From: Symploca sp. SIO3C6
GTDB taxonomy: Bacteria; Cyanobacteriota; Cyanobacteriia; Cyanobacteriales; Coleofasciculaceae
Assembly (NCBI GenBank): GCA_010692425.1
Contig: JAAHHJ010000033.1
Location: 1 to 64,000, forward strand
Direction of reading: 5' to 3'
DNA length: 64,000 nt
Both the position numbers and the translations under genes were made by a program. Below the pieces are notes generated by a model. The model saw only the letters and a list, made by a program, of their open reading frames with translations. It searched no databases and was not told where the DNA came from. Position 1 is the first letter of the stretch; each line of letters begins with the position of its first letter. This document shows positions 38,563 to 48,204 of the stretch, one piece after another.

Positions 38563-40215
38563 CTAACCAACTGAAACTGATGCCTTCACCAATGGCTTGC
38601 CATCCATATATTCTGGAATCGGTGCTCCCATTAATTCCAGCAGAGTAGGAGTCAAGTCAACACTATGACTATCAGGTAAACTAGAACCAGGCTCGATACC
38701 AGGACCCTTAACACTCAAAAATCCTCTAGCGCGGTGGCTGCCTGTGCGTCGGTAAGGGACTGGTCCCATACGCCCCAAGTCGGGGTGTTCAATCACATCG
38801 GCTGGTTGGTCTTTCCAGATCACTACCAAATCGGCATCTGGTAGTTTAGGATCTCTATCATCAGCAGATTGGCGTGTCTGCACCACTTTCTTTACTACCG
38901 TCTCTCCTGTACGAGGGTTCTTGAGTTGGTAGAGTTTTTCTGTAAGTTCTTCACACAGAGCATTATATTCAGATGGTTTGACAATACCTTGTGGCTCTCT
39001 TCCTTGAAGATTGATGCGGATATAACCTTCCGAGAAGCTGGGCAAGGCAAAAGCCTTCATGTTAGCCCAGTGTTGTTGATACCACATTACTGGTAGCCAA
39101 ACCAAGTCGCCTTTTGGTCTGCTGATACAAGATAATAAGGGCGGTTGTGACCCTTTATTAAGCTTACGCCAAACTCGGTCTAGCTGACTATTAAACTCAT
39201 CAGAAGCCCAGCGCCTGAGCCAGCGCTTAATGGGATTTGGGTGATAGACTCGCCGCCAAACTTCCTCTTGCCAATTGAGTCGCTGAGGAGAAGTTACTGG
39301 TGGTGGTACTGGTGTTCCTAGTTTGCCTGCTGACAACAGAGATTTTCCTGGGAAGCTGAAGCGGTAGAGAAGTTCAGCCAAAAGCAGCATACTGGGGACA
39401 TCAGTAGTATTATTGTCACTACCGTGGGCAGCAAATACCACAACATAGCTTTCTTCCGGTACTCCCTCGATAATTTCTCCTATGGCTTGATCAACCTTTT
39501 CAAAAACCTCCAGCATGGAATCACCAGCTTCCTGCTTGTAAGGATAAAGGGGATTATCCGGCTGACTCAAGAACCAGAAATCGTGCCCTGCTGAGTGAGT
39601 TTCACCAAACACTGTCAAAAACAGATCCCACTTCTGTTGCTTTAGCATGTCTCGACAGATGTTCACACGTCGCTCAATACCAGTCTCCAAGGCTTGCTTG
39701 AGGCGTTGTAAATAGGCCTTATCCCACCAATCTCCATGATCTTTATGGAGGGCAGGATGTTTCCCGTATTTCTTATTGATGTCTTTGAGGAGTGAGGCTG
39801 GTAGGGAATGGGAGGGTGTTTGGGGGGAATGAGCCCCCCAAGCCAAAACCTGTAAGCCATTAACATCTTCTGAGAGCTTCGACTGAGGCATGTCAAAGAC
39901 AGCTACTTGGTAGTCTTCTCCCAAGGCATAAAAAGGCGGATACTCGTTAAAGTCGTAGGCTTCAACTTTTTGAGCTTGATAAGTACCTTCGCAAAACTTA
40001 ATTGGTGCCCAATACCCAGTTTTGTGGGGCAAGCATCCGGTTAAAAAGGTCGTCCAAGGTGTCTCAGCTTTATAGTATTCAATATTACTTAGACGTCCAT
40101 ATGCTCCCATCTCCCGCAAACGCTTGAGATTTTTCAAGTGTCCTTGAGATATCCACTTATCTAGCAAAATGGGGTCTGCAGCGTCTAGTCCAATCGCAAT
40201 AACGGAATTTTTCAT
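38563..40215 (-). CDS. Alkaline-phosphatase-superfamily protein, copy 1
   Basis: About 550 residues; the start at 40215 (MKNSVIAIGLDAADP) is chosen because the paralogue at 45035-46702 begins MNKPVIAIGLDAADP, while the ATG at 40248 adds 11 unmatched residues. It resembles type I phosphodiesterase/nucleotide pyrophosphatases: GLDAADP (metal ligand), ETPWTTFLTGCLP (nucleophile Thr/Ser region), HSAGHDFW and FAAHGSDNNTTD, and a late GSHRARGFLSVKGPG. The usual SDHG reads AAHG, so one metal ligand may come from SDNNTTD. It sits among polysaccharide genes; removal or transfer of a phospho- or sulfo-group is a guess. Confidence 0.82.
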   Translation of the reverse strand: MKNSVIAIGLDAADPILLDKWISQGHLKNLKRLREMGAYGRLSNIEYYKAETPWTTFLTGCLPHKTGYWAPIKFCEGTYQAQKVEAYDFNEYPPFYALGEDYQVAVFDMPQSKLSEDVNGLQVLAWGAHSPQTPSHSLPASLLKDINKKYGKHPALHKDHGDWWDKAYLQRLKQALETGIERRVNICRDMLKQQKWDLFLTVFGETHSAGHDFWFLSQPDNPLYPYKQEAGDSMLEVFEKVDQAIGEIIEGVPEESYVVVFAAHGSDNNTTDVPSMLLLAELLYRFSFPGKSLLSAGKLGTPVPPPVTSPQRLNWQEEVWRRVYHPNPIKRWLRRWASDEFNSQLDRVWRKLNKGSQPPLLSCISRPKGDLVWLPVMWYQQHWANMKAFALPSFSEGYIRINLQGREPQGIVKPSEYNALCEELTEKLYQLKNPRTGETVVKKVVQTRQSADDRDPKLPDADLVVIWKDQPADVIEHPDLGRMGPVPYRRTGSHRARGFLSVKGPGIEPGSSLPDSHSVDLTPTLLELMGAPIPEYMDGKPLVKASVSVG

Positions 40216-40556
40216 GGTTGTTGTCTGTGGCTTAGCAATAAAGGACATCGGTGTAGATTGTTAAGGGGAGATGGGGAGACGGGGAGACGGGGGGATAGGG
40301 AGATGGGGAGATGTAACTAACGATTAACTGAATACTGGGCAATAATGACTACAGGTTTTGATAGTTTGATCATTATCTTAGGTGGAAAATCAGGAAAAAA
40401 AACATGCTGTCTTGTAAAGTTTTAGGAGAATCTTTCTATGTTTTGCCTAAACTAGTGTGTATTTAAAACTTATAGTTTCCTGTTGTACGAAAATTCTCTG
40501 ACATCCTCCCCCCATCTTTCCATCTCCCTCTCCTGTAATACACAAATCAAGAATCT
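40216..40556. other. Intergenic region with octamer repeats
   Basis: A 341-base gap. 40264-40313 is a GGGGAGAT/GGGGAGAC tandem array; the rest is AT-rich upstream sequence of the phosphatase-like gene with nothing else recognised. Confidence 0.6.
40264..40313. repeat. Octamer tandem repeat (GGGGAGAT/C)
   Basis: About six imperfect copies of the genome-wide GGGGAGAT octamer in the upstream region of the phosphatase-like gene. Confidence 0.88.
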
Positions 40557-41588
40557 TTATTTAGTATATTCTGTAATTTGTTTGAGGTTTGATTTTGGTA
40601 ACTGATTGCTCAACTCTCTAGAGAGCGAATGGCGAAACCATACTTGGAAAAAATAACCCCAACACCTAGCTCGCCAAGCCTTTGCTGCCACCTGAATTTT
40701 GCTCTCAGGCGACACTAAGGCTAACAGTTTCTGGCGATTGATAAATTTCAAGAAACTATCCCACCACTGTCGTTTTAGGGATTTTCCTACCATCTGGTCA
40801 ACTACAGCTTCTGAGCGTCCTTGCCAGTAACTGCGGCGAATTACCCAGTCGGAAGTAGTGCGTTCTTTGGGAATAAAATGTTTAACTGATGCTTGAGGAT
40901 TGTAGTAGAATTTACCTCCTTGTTTGGTCAGAGTTTTATTGAGTAGATACTCTTCACACGAGAGTAAACTTCCACCCTTGCGACCTAGATTCTCATTGAA
41001 GCCGCCTACTTGGCAGAGGGCATCTCTTCGGTAGCTCATATTAGCTCCAAAGGGAAATTTTGGAAATTTCAACCAGTGGGCCTCATTGCCACAATCTAGG
41101 ATACTAAATAGAAAACTCATCTCTTCCTGCATCCACTCCGGCTTTCCCGATTCCCACAAAGGATAAATCGGGCCTCCTACACCAACTGGTATTGGCTTAA
41201 GAGTTTGGAAAGTCTGGAGAAGTTCTTCAATCCAGATATCACAGGGAATAGCATCATCATCTAAAAAGGAGATAAATTCACCCCGTGCTTGTTCTATTGC
41301 CGTATTGCGTGCCTTGGAAAGTCCTTGCACTGGCTCATATATATAGCGCAAATTAGGCAATTTTTCTTGGTAGGGAGTACATGCTTGTTGAGTATTGTCT
41401 GTAGAAGCATTGTCGATTACTAGAATCTCAAAGTACTCAATTGGTAAAGACTGCTGGCAAAGAGCATCTAGAGCTAAAACTAAACGATCCGCACGGTTAT
41501 ATGTGCAAATGGCAACTGAAATTAGGGGATGAGAGTTGCTTTCTCGATCATTTTCAGATTTGGTAACAGTTGTATTTAAATCTTTCAT
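40557..41588 (-). CDS. GT2 family glycosyltransferase
   Basis: A 343-residue protein with a GT-A fold: VAICTYNRADRLVLALDAL, LVIDNASTDNTQQA, and FISFLDDDAIPCDIWIEEL with the DDD metal-binding site; an EEYLLN motif further on (about 210) can be the catalytic acid region. It lacks membrane segments apart from a hydrophobic patch near the C-terminus. It is one of several cytosolic glycosyltransferases in the cluster; donor and acceptor are unknown. Confidence 0.88.
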   Translation of the reverse strand: MKDLNTTVTKSENDRESNSHPLISVAICTYNRADRLVLALDALCQQSLPIEYFEILVIDNASTDNTQQACTPYQEKLPNLRYIYEPVQGLSKARNTAIEQARGEFISFLDDDAIPCDIWIEELLQTFQTLKPIPVGVGGPIYPLWESGKPEWMQEEMSFLFSILDCGNEAHWLKFPKFPFGANMSYRRDALCQVGGFNENLGRKGGSLLSCEEYLLNKTLTKQGGKFYYNPQASVKHFIPKERTTSDWVIRRSYWQGRSEAVVDQMVGKSLKRQWWDSFLKFINRQKLLALVSPESKIQVAAKAWRARCWGYFFQVWFRHSLSRELSNQLPKSNLKQITEYTK

Positions 41589-41813
41589 TGTTAGTTTACA
41601 GTGCTATCAATACAGATTTTTATTAGCAATAATTTCATCCCTACCTATTACTGTAGCTTGGACTTAGAAGTAAACCATAAGACCGATAGTTAAGAAAAGA
41701 TAAAATCTTTAAGGTAGTGACTTTAGTTTTAACAACTAAGCGTTTAACAATTGAGCGATCGCCTTATTTGTAGTATTCAATTAAGTGAGCTACCAATAGT
41801 ATTTTCACTAGTG

Positions 41814-43097
41814 CTACTTACAGGTGGAATTATCTCTGATTACTTTCTTGTACATTTCAGCAATATCTTTCCAAGTGAGAACAATTCCCTGAGCTCTTAA
41901 GGTAGAGTTATTCAGATTTTCAATCAGCAAATTTTCTATTTCTAGAATTTCTTCACTACTAGGTATTTTTTGGAAAAATTCTCTGTAACTTTCTACTTCA
42001 TTCTCAACCAAAAAACCATATTCACCTTTGCTTAGTAAATGCTCCATTCGTTCACAGGGAATAGTCAGTACTGGACGACCACAGGCTAGATATTCACAGA
42101 CTTTGAGGCTAGCACTTGTAAATTTACCTTCTGGGAACAGAGCTTTGTTATAAGGGGCAAGACAAAGATTTGCTGCTCCGACGTATAGAGCCGCTTCTGG
42201 CTGCGGCAGTCTACCTTTAAAAACAACTGATGCGCCAAATTTACTAGCAATATTTTCTAGTTCTTTGCGCTTATTACCATCACCAATGACATACAATACT
42301 ACATCCTTAGGTTGTTGGCGCCCCAAGGCTTCAATAATTGGTCCTGGCTCTTGAATAAAGCGATTTAAAGAACCTACATAGGTAAGAACAAGACTATCTT
42401 GACTAATTCCTAACTGTTGGCGACAAGCATGGCGATCGCGGGGAAAGAAAATCTGAGGCTCAATGCCATTTGGTATCGAGTAGATGGGCTTATTATAGCT
42501 GGCATATTTTTTTTCAATCAGAAAGGATTTCATCTGCTCAGTCTCGACAACAATGCCACTGGAATTCCTAATCCATTGCCGTCTTACCTGAGGAAGTAAA
42601 TTGGTAAATAAAGAAGTTGAAGCTTGCTTAACAGGATGACTTCGCCAGTCAATTTTAGCCTGTCTTGTCGTGTAAAATTCAGCTTCTACTACAAAAATAG
42701 CTGGCACGCCATAGCGCCTAAAAGTATTAGATAAAGAACCCACTAATGACCACTGTCTTTCTATGACTAAATCAAAATCTTTAGCGTGAGCTTTGGGGAA
42801 TTTATCTAAAATTTTTAGATATTTCCAAGCACTAAAAAAGCCAGTGGGGCTAAAGTTAGCAGTACTTTGTTTTTTTTCTGCCTCTGAAAGTTGATTCGAG
42901 TCGAGGATAGTCAGGTAGTCGCACTCAAGTTGCGGTTTTCCCAAAGCTTTCCTCAAAACCAGTGTCACCTCAAAATCCTCTGCCAAGTAAGGAAGCAGGG
43001 GCAATGTATTAGCAAATAAAAGAGGGGCATGGGGGACATAATCAGTTCCCGGTAATGCCATACAGATTCGGGGCTTTTGGGAATTAGTTGTGATCAT
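41814..43097 (-). CDS. GT4 family glycosyltransferase
   Basis: A 427-residue GT-B enzyme. The C-terminal Rossmann half shows LTYVGSLNRFIQEPGPIIEAL, LYVIGDGNKRKELENIA and the donor-binding FTSASLKVCEYLACGRPVLT, with Glu (KVCEYLA) in the ExxxxxxxE-like position. The N-terminal half (about 1-210) has NGIEPQIFFP at the domain junction. It probably adds a sugar to the repeat unit of the exopolysaccharide. It lies 63 bases upstream in the coding direction of nothing else; the next gene on the same strand begins at 43925. Confidence 0.88.
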   Translation of the reverse strand: MITTNSQKPRICMALPGTDYVPHAPLLFANTLPLLPYLAEDFEVTLVLRKALGKPQLECDYLTILDSNQLSEAEKKQSTANFSPTGFFSAWKYLKILDKFPKAHAKDFDLVIERQWSLVGSLSNTFRRYGVPAIFVVEAEFYTTRQAKIDWRSHPVKQASTSLFTNLLPQVRRQWIRNSSGIVVETEQMKSFLIEKKYASYNKPIYSIPNGIEPQIFFPRDRHACRQQLGISQDSLVLTYVGSLNRFIQEPGPIIEALGRQQPKDVVLYVIGDGNKRKELENIASKFGASVVFKGRLPQPEAALYVGAANLCLAPYNKALFPEGKFTSASLKVCEYLACGRPVLTIPCERMEHLLSKGEYGFLVENEVESYREFFQKIPSSEEILEIENLLIENLNNSTLRAQGIVLTWKDIAEMYKKVIRDNSTCK

Positions 43098-43160
43098 TAT
43101 CTATAAAGAAAGAGGTGTAAATCTTGGAGTGACTATAATTCCTACCTGCCAAGAGGCTGC

Positions 43161-43925
43161 TTAAACTGCTTCTTCCTGTCGGATAACTGCAACTGCTTTG
43201 CTAATCTCATCAGCTGGTTTTCCAGCCACAACTTTGCGGTGAGAAACTACCTTAGCTGGCACGCCAACTGCCACCGAGTAAGGTGGAATATCTTTAGTTA
43301 CCACTGCTCCTGCACCAATAACACTTCCCTTAGCAATAGTTACTCCATCTAATACTCTGACGCCACTGCCTAACCAGCAATCATCCTCAATCACAATTCC
43401 TTTAAAACTACTCTCTTGATCTCTAATTAGACGCAGGGGATCAGCAAAACCATGATTATTAGCGTAGATCCCTGAATGGGATGCAATTAAACAGTTATCG
43501 CCAATTTTAATATCACCACCAGATAGACAGGTATAAGGACCAATATAAGTTTGCTTGCCTATAGCAATTTCACCGCGATTTGATTTGATATCAACACCAC
43601 GATCTAGAGATACCTTATCTGCCATAACTATCGTACTATTCTGATTAAGGCTTCTGATGCGAACACCAGGGTGAATGCTAAGCAAATTCCCCATTTTGAT
43701 CCGAGACGCCCCCTCAAAGTGAACACCAACTCGAATGTAAGCAGACTTACCTAGCTGTGCAAAAATAGTGCGGTATCCTAGTCTGCGGATTACTCTACCT
43801 AGTGGGGTTGGTATTCCTTCAAGTAGGAAAAAAATTATAGCTTCTTGCCAAGATAACCACCGTGATATTACCGCTTGTTTCCAGCGATGCCAGCGTGAAG
43901 TAGATGTCATTTTTTTAGCATTCAT
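43161..43925 (-). CDS. Hexapeptide-repeat (LbH) acyltransferase
   Basis: A 254-residue protein. Residues about 70-225 form a left-handed beta-helix with hexapeptide turns (IKIGDNCLIASHSGIYANNH, IVIEDDCWLGSGVRVLDGV, IAKGSVIGAGAVVTKDIPP), typical of maltose/WbbJ-type O-acetyltransferases; the His in ASHSGIYANNHGF is the likely catalytic base. It adds acetyl or another acyl group from acyl-CoA to a sugar. 63 bases from the GT4 gene on the same strand, so likely one operon. Confidence 0.9.
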   Translation of the reverse strand: MNAKKMTSTSRWHRWKQAVISRWLSWQEAIIFFLLEGIPTPLGRVIRRLGYRTIFAQLGKSAYIRVGVHFEGASRIKMGNLLSIHPGVRIRSLNQNSTIVMADKVSLDRGVDIKSNRGEIAIGKQTYIGPYTCLSGGDIKIGDNCLIASHSGIYANNHGFADPLRLIRDQESSFKGIVIEDDCWLGSGVRVLDGVTIAKGSVIGAGAVVTKDIPPYSVAVGVPAKVVSHRKVVAGKPADEISKAVAVIRQEEAV

Positions 43926-44017
43926 AGCTTTCTTCAGTCACTAAATCTAGAGACAAATAAAGAACCTTGACTAAATCAATTTGACTCTAAAAACTGTATT
44001 ATTTTCTTCTAGAATTC

Positions 44018-44890
44018 TTAAAGCAATTCCTGATAATTCCAAATACTTTCCCTTTGACGTTGAGATAGCATATCCTTCATAAAAGGTACACCTTTTCGCC
44101 AAGGGGAATGCTTACACATTTCTGGTCGTTTGGGATTTCGATAGGCATAGGCATAAAATATGGTATATCTATCTACCAAAGGAGTCTTGCCATGATGAAA
44201 GAACTTAGCATTGTCAGCGATGATCACTGTACCAGCAGCTCCAGTACAAGACTTCCACTTTAAAGCTGGTACAACCTTTTTCATATCTTCATCCAAAATT
44301 GTGCCGTTTTTAAAGGCTTTGTAGGAGGGAGTTAAACCCATAGGAATATACTCAAACGGACCGCCATTTTCATCGACATCGTTCAAGTAAATGCTAATTT
44401 TAACAACTTTACGGTCTTCTCCATCCATGTGCCATAGCTTGGTACCATTCTGTTGACCATCAGCTAAATCTCTACGCATATTTATCCCAATGCAGGAAAC
44501 AGGAGCACCATAATAATTTTCCAGGATGTCGAGAATACGGTTTTCTAAACCCCACAGAAAAATTACTGGGTACTCTTTGGCGATAGTAACGGGATTGCCG
44601 TAGAGACAGTGGCTAGAAGCAGCTCTTCGATTGGTAGACAAGTTGCCAGCAACAGCAGTTTGTTGGAGTTGTGGCAATAAACTTTTAGTGGCTTCTAGAA
44701 GCTGCGGTGTTGAAGGGATTGACAAAGCATCTAAAGAGGTAATAGCAATTCCCTCTCGTTTGAGTTCTTCCACAATTTTGCGATCAGCTGGAGAAAGTTT
44801 GGGTAACTTATTTGCATATTTGACTAGTTCTGCTCTGTAGTTAAGCTCAGAAGCAATGGCAGATAGAGTTTTTCCAATTTTTGTAGGCAT
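44018..44890 (-). CDS. 2OG-Fe(II) dioxygenase-like (PhyH-type) protein
   Basis: A 290-residue protein. LWHMDGEDRKVVKISIYLND holds the His-x-Asp and FHHGKTPLVDRYTIFYAY the distal His and the Arg for 2-oxoglutarate, as in the phytanoyl-CoA dioxygenase superfamily. Such enzymes hydroxylate small molecules or sugar-linked groups. Its location between an acyltransferase and a phosphatase-like gene suggests it modifies a part of the surface polysaccharide or its lipid carrier, but this is inferred from context only. Confidence 0.72.
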   Translation of the reverse strand: MPTKIGKTLSAIASELNYRAELVKYANKLPKLSPADRKIVEELKREGIAITSLDALSIPSTPQLLEATKSLLPQLQQTAVAGNLSTNRRAASSHCLYGNPVTIAKEYPVIFLWGLENRILDILENYYGAPVSCIGINMRRDLADGQQNGTKLWHMDGEDRKVVKISIYLNDVDENGGPFEYIPMGLTPSYKAFKNGTILDEDMKKVVPALKWKSCTGAAGTVIIADNAKFFHHGKTPLVDRYTIFYAYAYRNPKRPEMCKHSPWRKGVPFMKDMLSQRQRESIWNYQELL

Positions 44891-45034
44891 AGATTTTTTT
44901 ACTTTAGCTGTAGGGTTGATAAGTCCTTCTGCTGAATCAGAGGACTGATGCGAAATTAAGGAGACTACACAGCCAGCTCTGAAGCTGGCTTACTTAGTAC
45001 TGGATTTTACAAGTTTGTAGCGAGAGGGATTAGC

Positions 45035-46702
45035 TCAAGCCTTGGTCAGCACCTCAGCACTTTGGTGACAAACAACTAAGGGCTTGCCATCCATATATTC
45101 AGGAATCGGCGCACCCATCAAATCCAGAATCGTTGGTGCTAAATCAACTCCATGACCTTCTGCTAGAGTAGAACCAGCAGTAATACCAGGGCCTTTGACA
45201 CTCAAAAACCCTCTGCCTCGGTGAGAGCCGGTACGACGATAAGGCACTGGGCCAATGCGTCCTAACTTAGGAGAATCAACTACATCGGTAGGCTGGTCAT
45301 GCCAAATTACCACTAAATCAGCATCCGGTAGCTTAGGATTATTATCAGCTGCTAAGGTACGAGTCCGCACTACTTTCTTAACTACAGCTTCTCCTGTACG
45401 AGCATCCTTAAGTTGATAAAGGTGTTGCGTCAGTTCTTCACAAACCTGATCATATTCAGATGGTGCCACAATACCCTGTGGCTCCCTGCCCTGAAGATTA
45501 ATGCGGATATAACCTTCTGAGAAGCTGGGGAGGGCAAAAGCTTTCATCTTCGGCCATAGGGAGCTATACCACATCGTCGGCTGCCAGAAGAATTCATGTT
45601 TTTGTGCCCGCAACTGCTCAGGAGAAAAGATATCTTCTGCCCTAGCACCGAAAAACTTATCTAAGTATTTGTGAAACTTAGTGGGTAGTTGATTTCTCAG
45701 GAAGCGTTTAATTAGGTTAGGCTCGTATTTGCGCTGCCAGATTTCACCTGTCCAAGTTTTCCGCTTCGGAGATTTAATTATTGGTGGTGGGGTTTTCCCT
45801 AATTTTCCAGGAGCAATCATCACTTTGCCTGGGAAACTAAATCTATAGAGCAACTCAGGCAAAAGTAGCATGCTAGAAACGTCAGTGGTGTTGTTATCAC
45901 TACCATGGGCGGCAAATACCACCACGTAGGTATCATCTGGAACATCAGCGATAATTTCCCCAATCGCTTTATCCACTGCTTCAAAGGTTTGTAGCATGGG
46001 ATCAAAAGTCCAACTTTTATCCTTATAGGGATGGAGGGGATGATTCGGTTGACTTAGATACCAGAAGTCATGCCCTGCTGAGTGAGGTTCACCAAAAACA
46101 GTCAAAAACAAGTCCCACTTCTGCTGCTTGAGCCAATCCCGACAGAGGGTAATGCGCCGCTCAATACCAGTATTCATCGCTTTCTGGAGGCGAGTCAGAT
46201 AACCTTGATCCCACCAATCTCCATGATCTTTGTGGAGTGCAGGATGTTTACCGTATTCTTTGTTAATTTCAGCCAGTAGCGATTCTGGTAGAGAGTGACT
46301 GGGGGTTTGAGGAGAGTGAGCGCCCCAAGCCAAAACTTGCTTACCATTAACTTGCTCACAGAGTTTAGACTGAGGCATGTCGAATACTCCTACCTGATAG
46401 TCTTCTCCTAGAGCATAGAAAGGCTTATATTCTTTGAAGTCGTAGGCTTCTATGTATTCAACCTCATAGGTACCTTCGTGGAACTTAATGGGAGCCCAAT
46501 ATCCTGTCTTTTCAGGTAAGCAACCGGTGAGGAAGGTTGTCCACGGCAGCTCCGCTTTGTAGTACTCTAGGTTAGTCAAGCGTCCATAGGCTCCCTGCTC
46601 CCGGAGGCGCTGGAGATTCTTGAGATATCCTTGAGACATCCAGTTTTCTAGTAATACTGGATCTGCTGCATCTAGTCCAATGGCAATCACAGGTTTGTTC
46701 AT
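45035..46702 (-). CDS. Alkaline-phosphatase-superfamily protein, copy 2
   Basis: A 555-residue paralogue of the product of 38563-40215 over the whole length (for example WTTFLTGCLP, GEPHSAGHDFWYL, VFAAHGSDNNTTDVSS, SLPESLL). GGAGAG lies seven bases before the ATG at 46702, supporting that start. Like copy 1 it reads AAHG where most family members have SDHG. The two copies flank the GT2-GT4-acyltransferase-oxygenase set, as if from duplication of an ancestral unit. Confidence 0.84.
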   Translation of the reverse strand: MNKPVIAIGLDAADPVLLENWMSQGYLKNLQRLREQGAYGRLTNLEYYKAELPWTTFLTGCLPEKTGYWAPIKFHEGTYEVEYIEAYDFKEYKPFYALGEDYQVGVFDMPQSKLCEQVNGKQVLAWGAHSPQTPSHSLPESLLAEINKEYGKHPALHKDHGDWWDQGYLTRLQKAMNTGIERRITLCRDWLKQQKWDLFLTVFGEPHSAGHDFWYLSQPNHPLHPYKDKSWTFDPMLQTFEAVDKAIGEIIADVPDDTYVVVFAAHGSDNNTTDVSSMLLLPELLYRFSFPGKVMIAPGKLGKTPPPIIKSPKRKTWTGEIWQRKYEPNLIKRFLRNQLPTKFHKYLDKFFGARAEDIFSPEQLRAQKHEFFWQPTMWYSSLWPKMKAFALPSFSEGYIRINLQGREPQGIVAPSEYDQVCEELTQHLYQLKDARTGEAVVKKVVRTRTLAADNNPKLPDADLVVIWHDQPTDVVDSPKLGRIGPVPYRRTGSHRGRGFLSVKGPGITAGSTLAEGHGVDLAPTILDLMGAPIPEYMDGKPLVVCHQSAEVLTKA

Positions 46703-47062
46703 AACTCTCTCCGCTCAAGCATTTAAAAAGATAGTTAGCCTAGATTTTGATACTACTGACACCGCCGTAATTTCCTAATTGGTTGGTAGTCGCCCTGGGC
46801 GAAGTGAAAGTTCCAGCTAGGTTGCCTCTGCAATGTATACAATTGACAGTTGTTGCTCCTAAGTCTTCCTCAGATTTAACTTCTGCCCTTTCACCTATAA
46901 TTTCGGCAGTCTTAACACATCTTCACAAAAGAAGGCGAGAAGCCTATCTTTTGATCAGCATAGGAGAAATCGCTCAGTAGGGCATGAGGCTCCGGGGCGA
47001 ATAGTTTATGTTTATGCCCTATTGCCGTAAAGCCTCCTGATTTCTTGCTTTCGTTAACTCAC
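46703..47062. other. Intergenic region, nothing recognised
   Basis: A 360-base gap between minus-strand genes. A 65-codon plus-strand frame at 46783 has no ribosome-binding site or recognisable content. Confidence 0.5.
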
Positions 47063-48031
47063 TCACCTTCGAGAGCCCGCAAACTTATCTTGCACACTCT
47101 TGCTTAAAAAGAAGAAGGGACTTGCCATGCTGCTTAATAAAAATTCCATTTCGCAGGCGGCAATCAGATCCGTTTTAACTTGCCACTTGTACTTGATGAG
47201 ATGCAATACTGTGCGGCGTAGGCTGCCTAACCAGATCTTAGCCATAATTAGAGGTTTTTGCCAACCTGTACTATTGAGCAAGCGCAGATGACAAATACAC
47301 AAGCCAGCGCCGCGACACAAAGACATTAAGTAATCTTTTTCTAGGCGTCGGCGCGGTATTTGGTGATAGGAATGCATTTCGGGGCTATACCAGATTTCCC
47401 ATCCAGCTTTGTAAATATGTAATAAAGCTTCATAATCCTCCCCTGCTAGCATGATGCCATTAACTCTACCGATTAAAGTAAGGTTACGTGGTACATGCTC
47501 ACACCAAGCTTGTTTGCGAACAACTAATCCTCCTCCTGGCGGCATACTTAATTTTTCCGGCTGATAGAGATGGGGTTTTGAGCCCCGTTCTCTAATTGCC
47601 AAAAAAGATTTAATTCTGTTAAAGTTTTCAGGAGGTTGTACTTCAAACTCACCGTGTACTTGACCACCGTAGGCTCCAGCTTGGGGATATTCTTTGCCAA
47701 AGTTGTAGGCAGCCGCTACCCACTCCGGTGCTAGCAGCAAATCGTCGTCTACGAAACCAACAAAATCCCCTTGGGCTTCGTCAATAGCTCTTTGGCGTGC
47801 AAAAGCTAAACCCTGCTGTGTTTCTTGGCAGTACTTTAAAGGATAGACATCAGACCAATTGGCTTGATATTCTTCCACAACCTTTGCCGTATTATCTTTA
47901 CTGTTATTGTCAACTACAATAATTTCCCAGGAGAAGGATTCAGTATTAACCTGCGATCGCAGTTTATCCAGAACCTTAGGTAAGCGACTTTCCCCATTGT
48001 AGGTTGGTATAGCAACAGTGAAGTCAACCAT
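47063..48031 (-). CDS. hpsE: HpsE-like GT2 glycosyltransferase, copy 1
   Basis: A 322-residue GT2 protein: FTVAIPTYNGESRLPKVLDK, WEIIVVDNNSKDNTA, QGLAFARQRAIDEAQGDFVGF, VDDDLLLAPEW (DDD). The chain matches the cyanobacterial HpsE family, first defined in the Nostoc punctiforme hps locus for the hormogonium motility polysaccharide. Same length and about half-identical by eye to the next gene upstream, hence a tandem duplicate. Confidence 0.8.
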   Translation of the reverse strand: MVDFTVAIPTYNGESRLPKVLDKLRSQVNTESFSWEIIVVDNNSKDNTAKVVEEYQANWSDVYPLKYCQETQQGLAFARQRAIDEAQGDFVGFVDDDLLLAPEWVAAAYNFGKEYPQAGAYGGQVHGEFEVQPPENFNRIKSFLAIRERGSKPHLYQPEKLSMPPGGGLVVRKQAWCEHVPRNLTLIGRVNGIMLAGEDYEALLHIYKAGWEIWYSPEMHSYHQIPRRRLEKDYLMSLCRGAGLCICHLRLLNSTGWQKPLIMAKIWLGSLRRTVLHLIKYKWQVKTDLIAACEMEFLLSSMASPFFFLSKSVQDKFAGSRR

Positions 48032-48071
48032 AATGTTTTTACTTTAATACTAAGGATAAACAAACAAGTTT

Positions 48072-48153
48072 TGGGTGTAGGGTATAGGGTGTAAAATCAC
48101 TTCAGGCGATTTTATAATTTTTTACACAGTCAAATTTATTGATACCCGACTAA
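48072..48153 (-). repeat. Dispersed repeat C, diverged partial copy
   Basis: GGGTGTAGGGTATAGGGTGT, then GGCGATTTTATAATTTTTTACACAG and ATACCCGACTAACTTA follow the order of blocks in repeat C (62435-62565) with many substitutions. Confidence 0.6.
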
Positions 48154-48204
48154 CTTATCTAACTATTTTCCCCCTCTCCCTCTTTCCCCATCTCCCCCTC
48201 TCCA

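Noticed and set aside
46783-46980. 65-codon plus-strand frame
   Set aside because: No ribosome-binding site, no domain and no conserved-looking segment.
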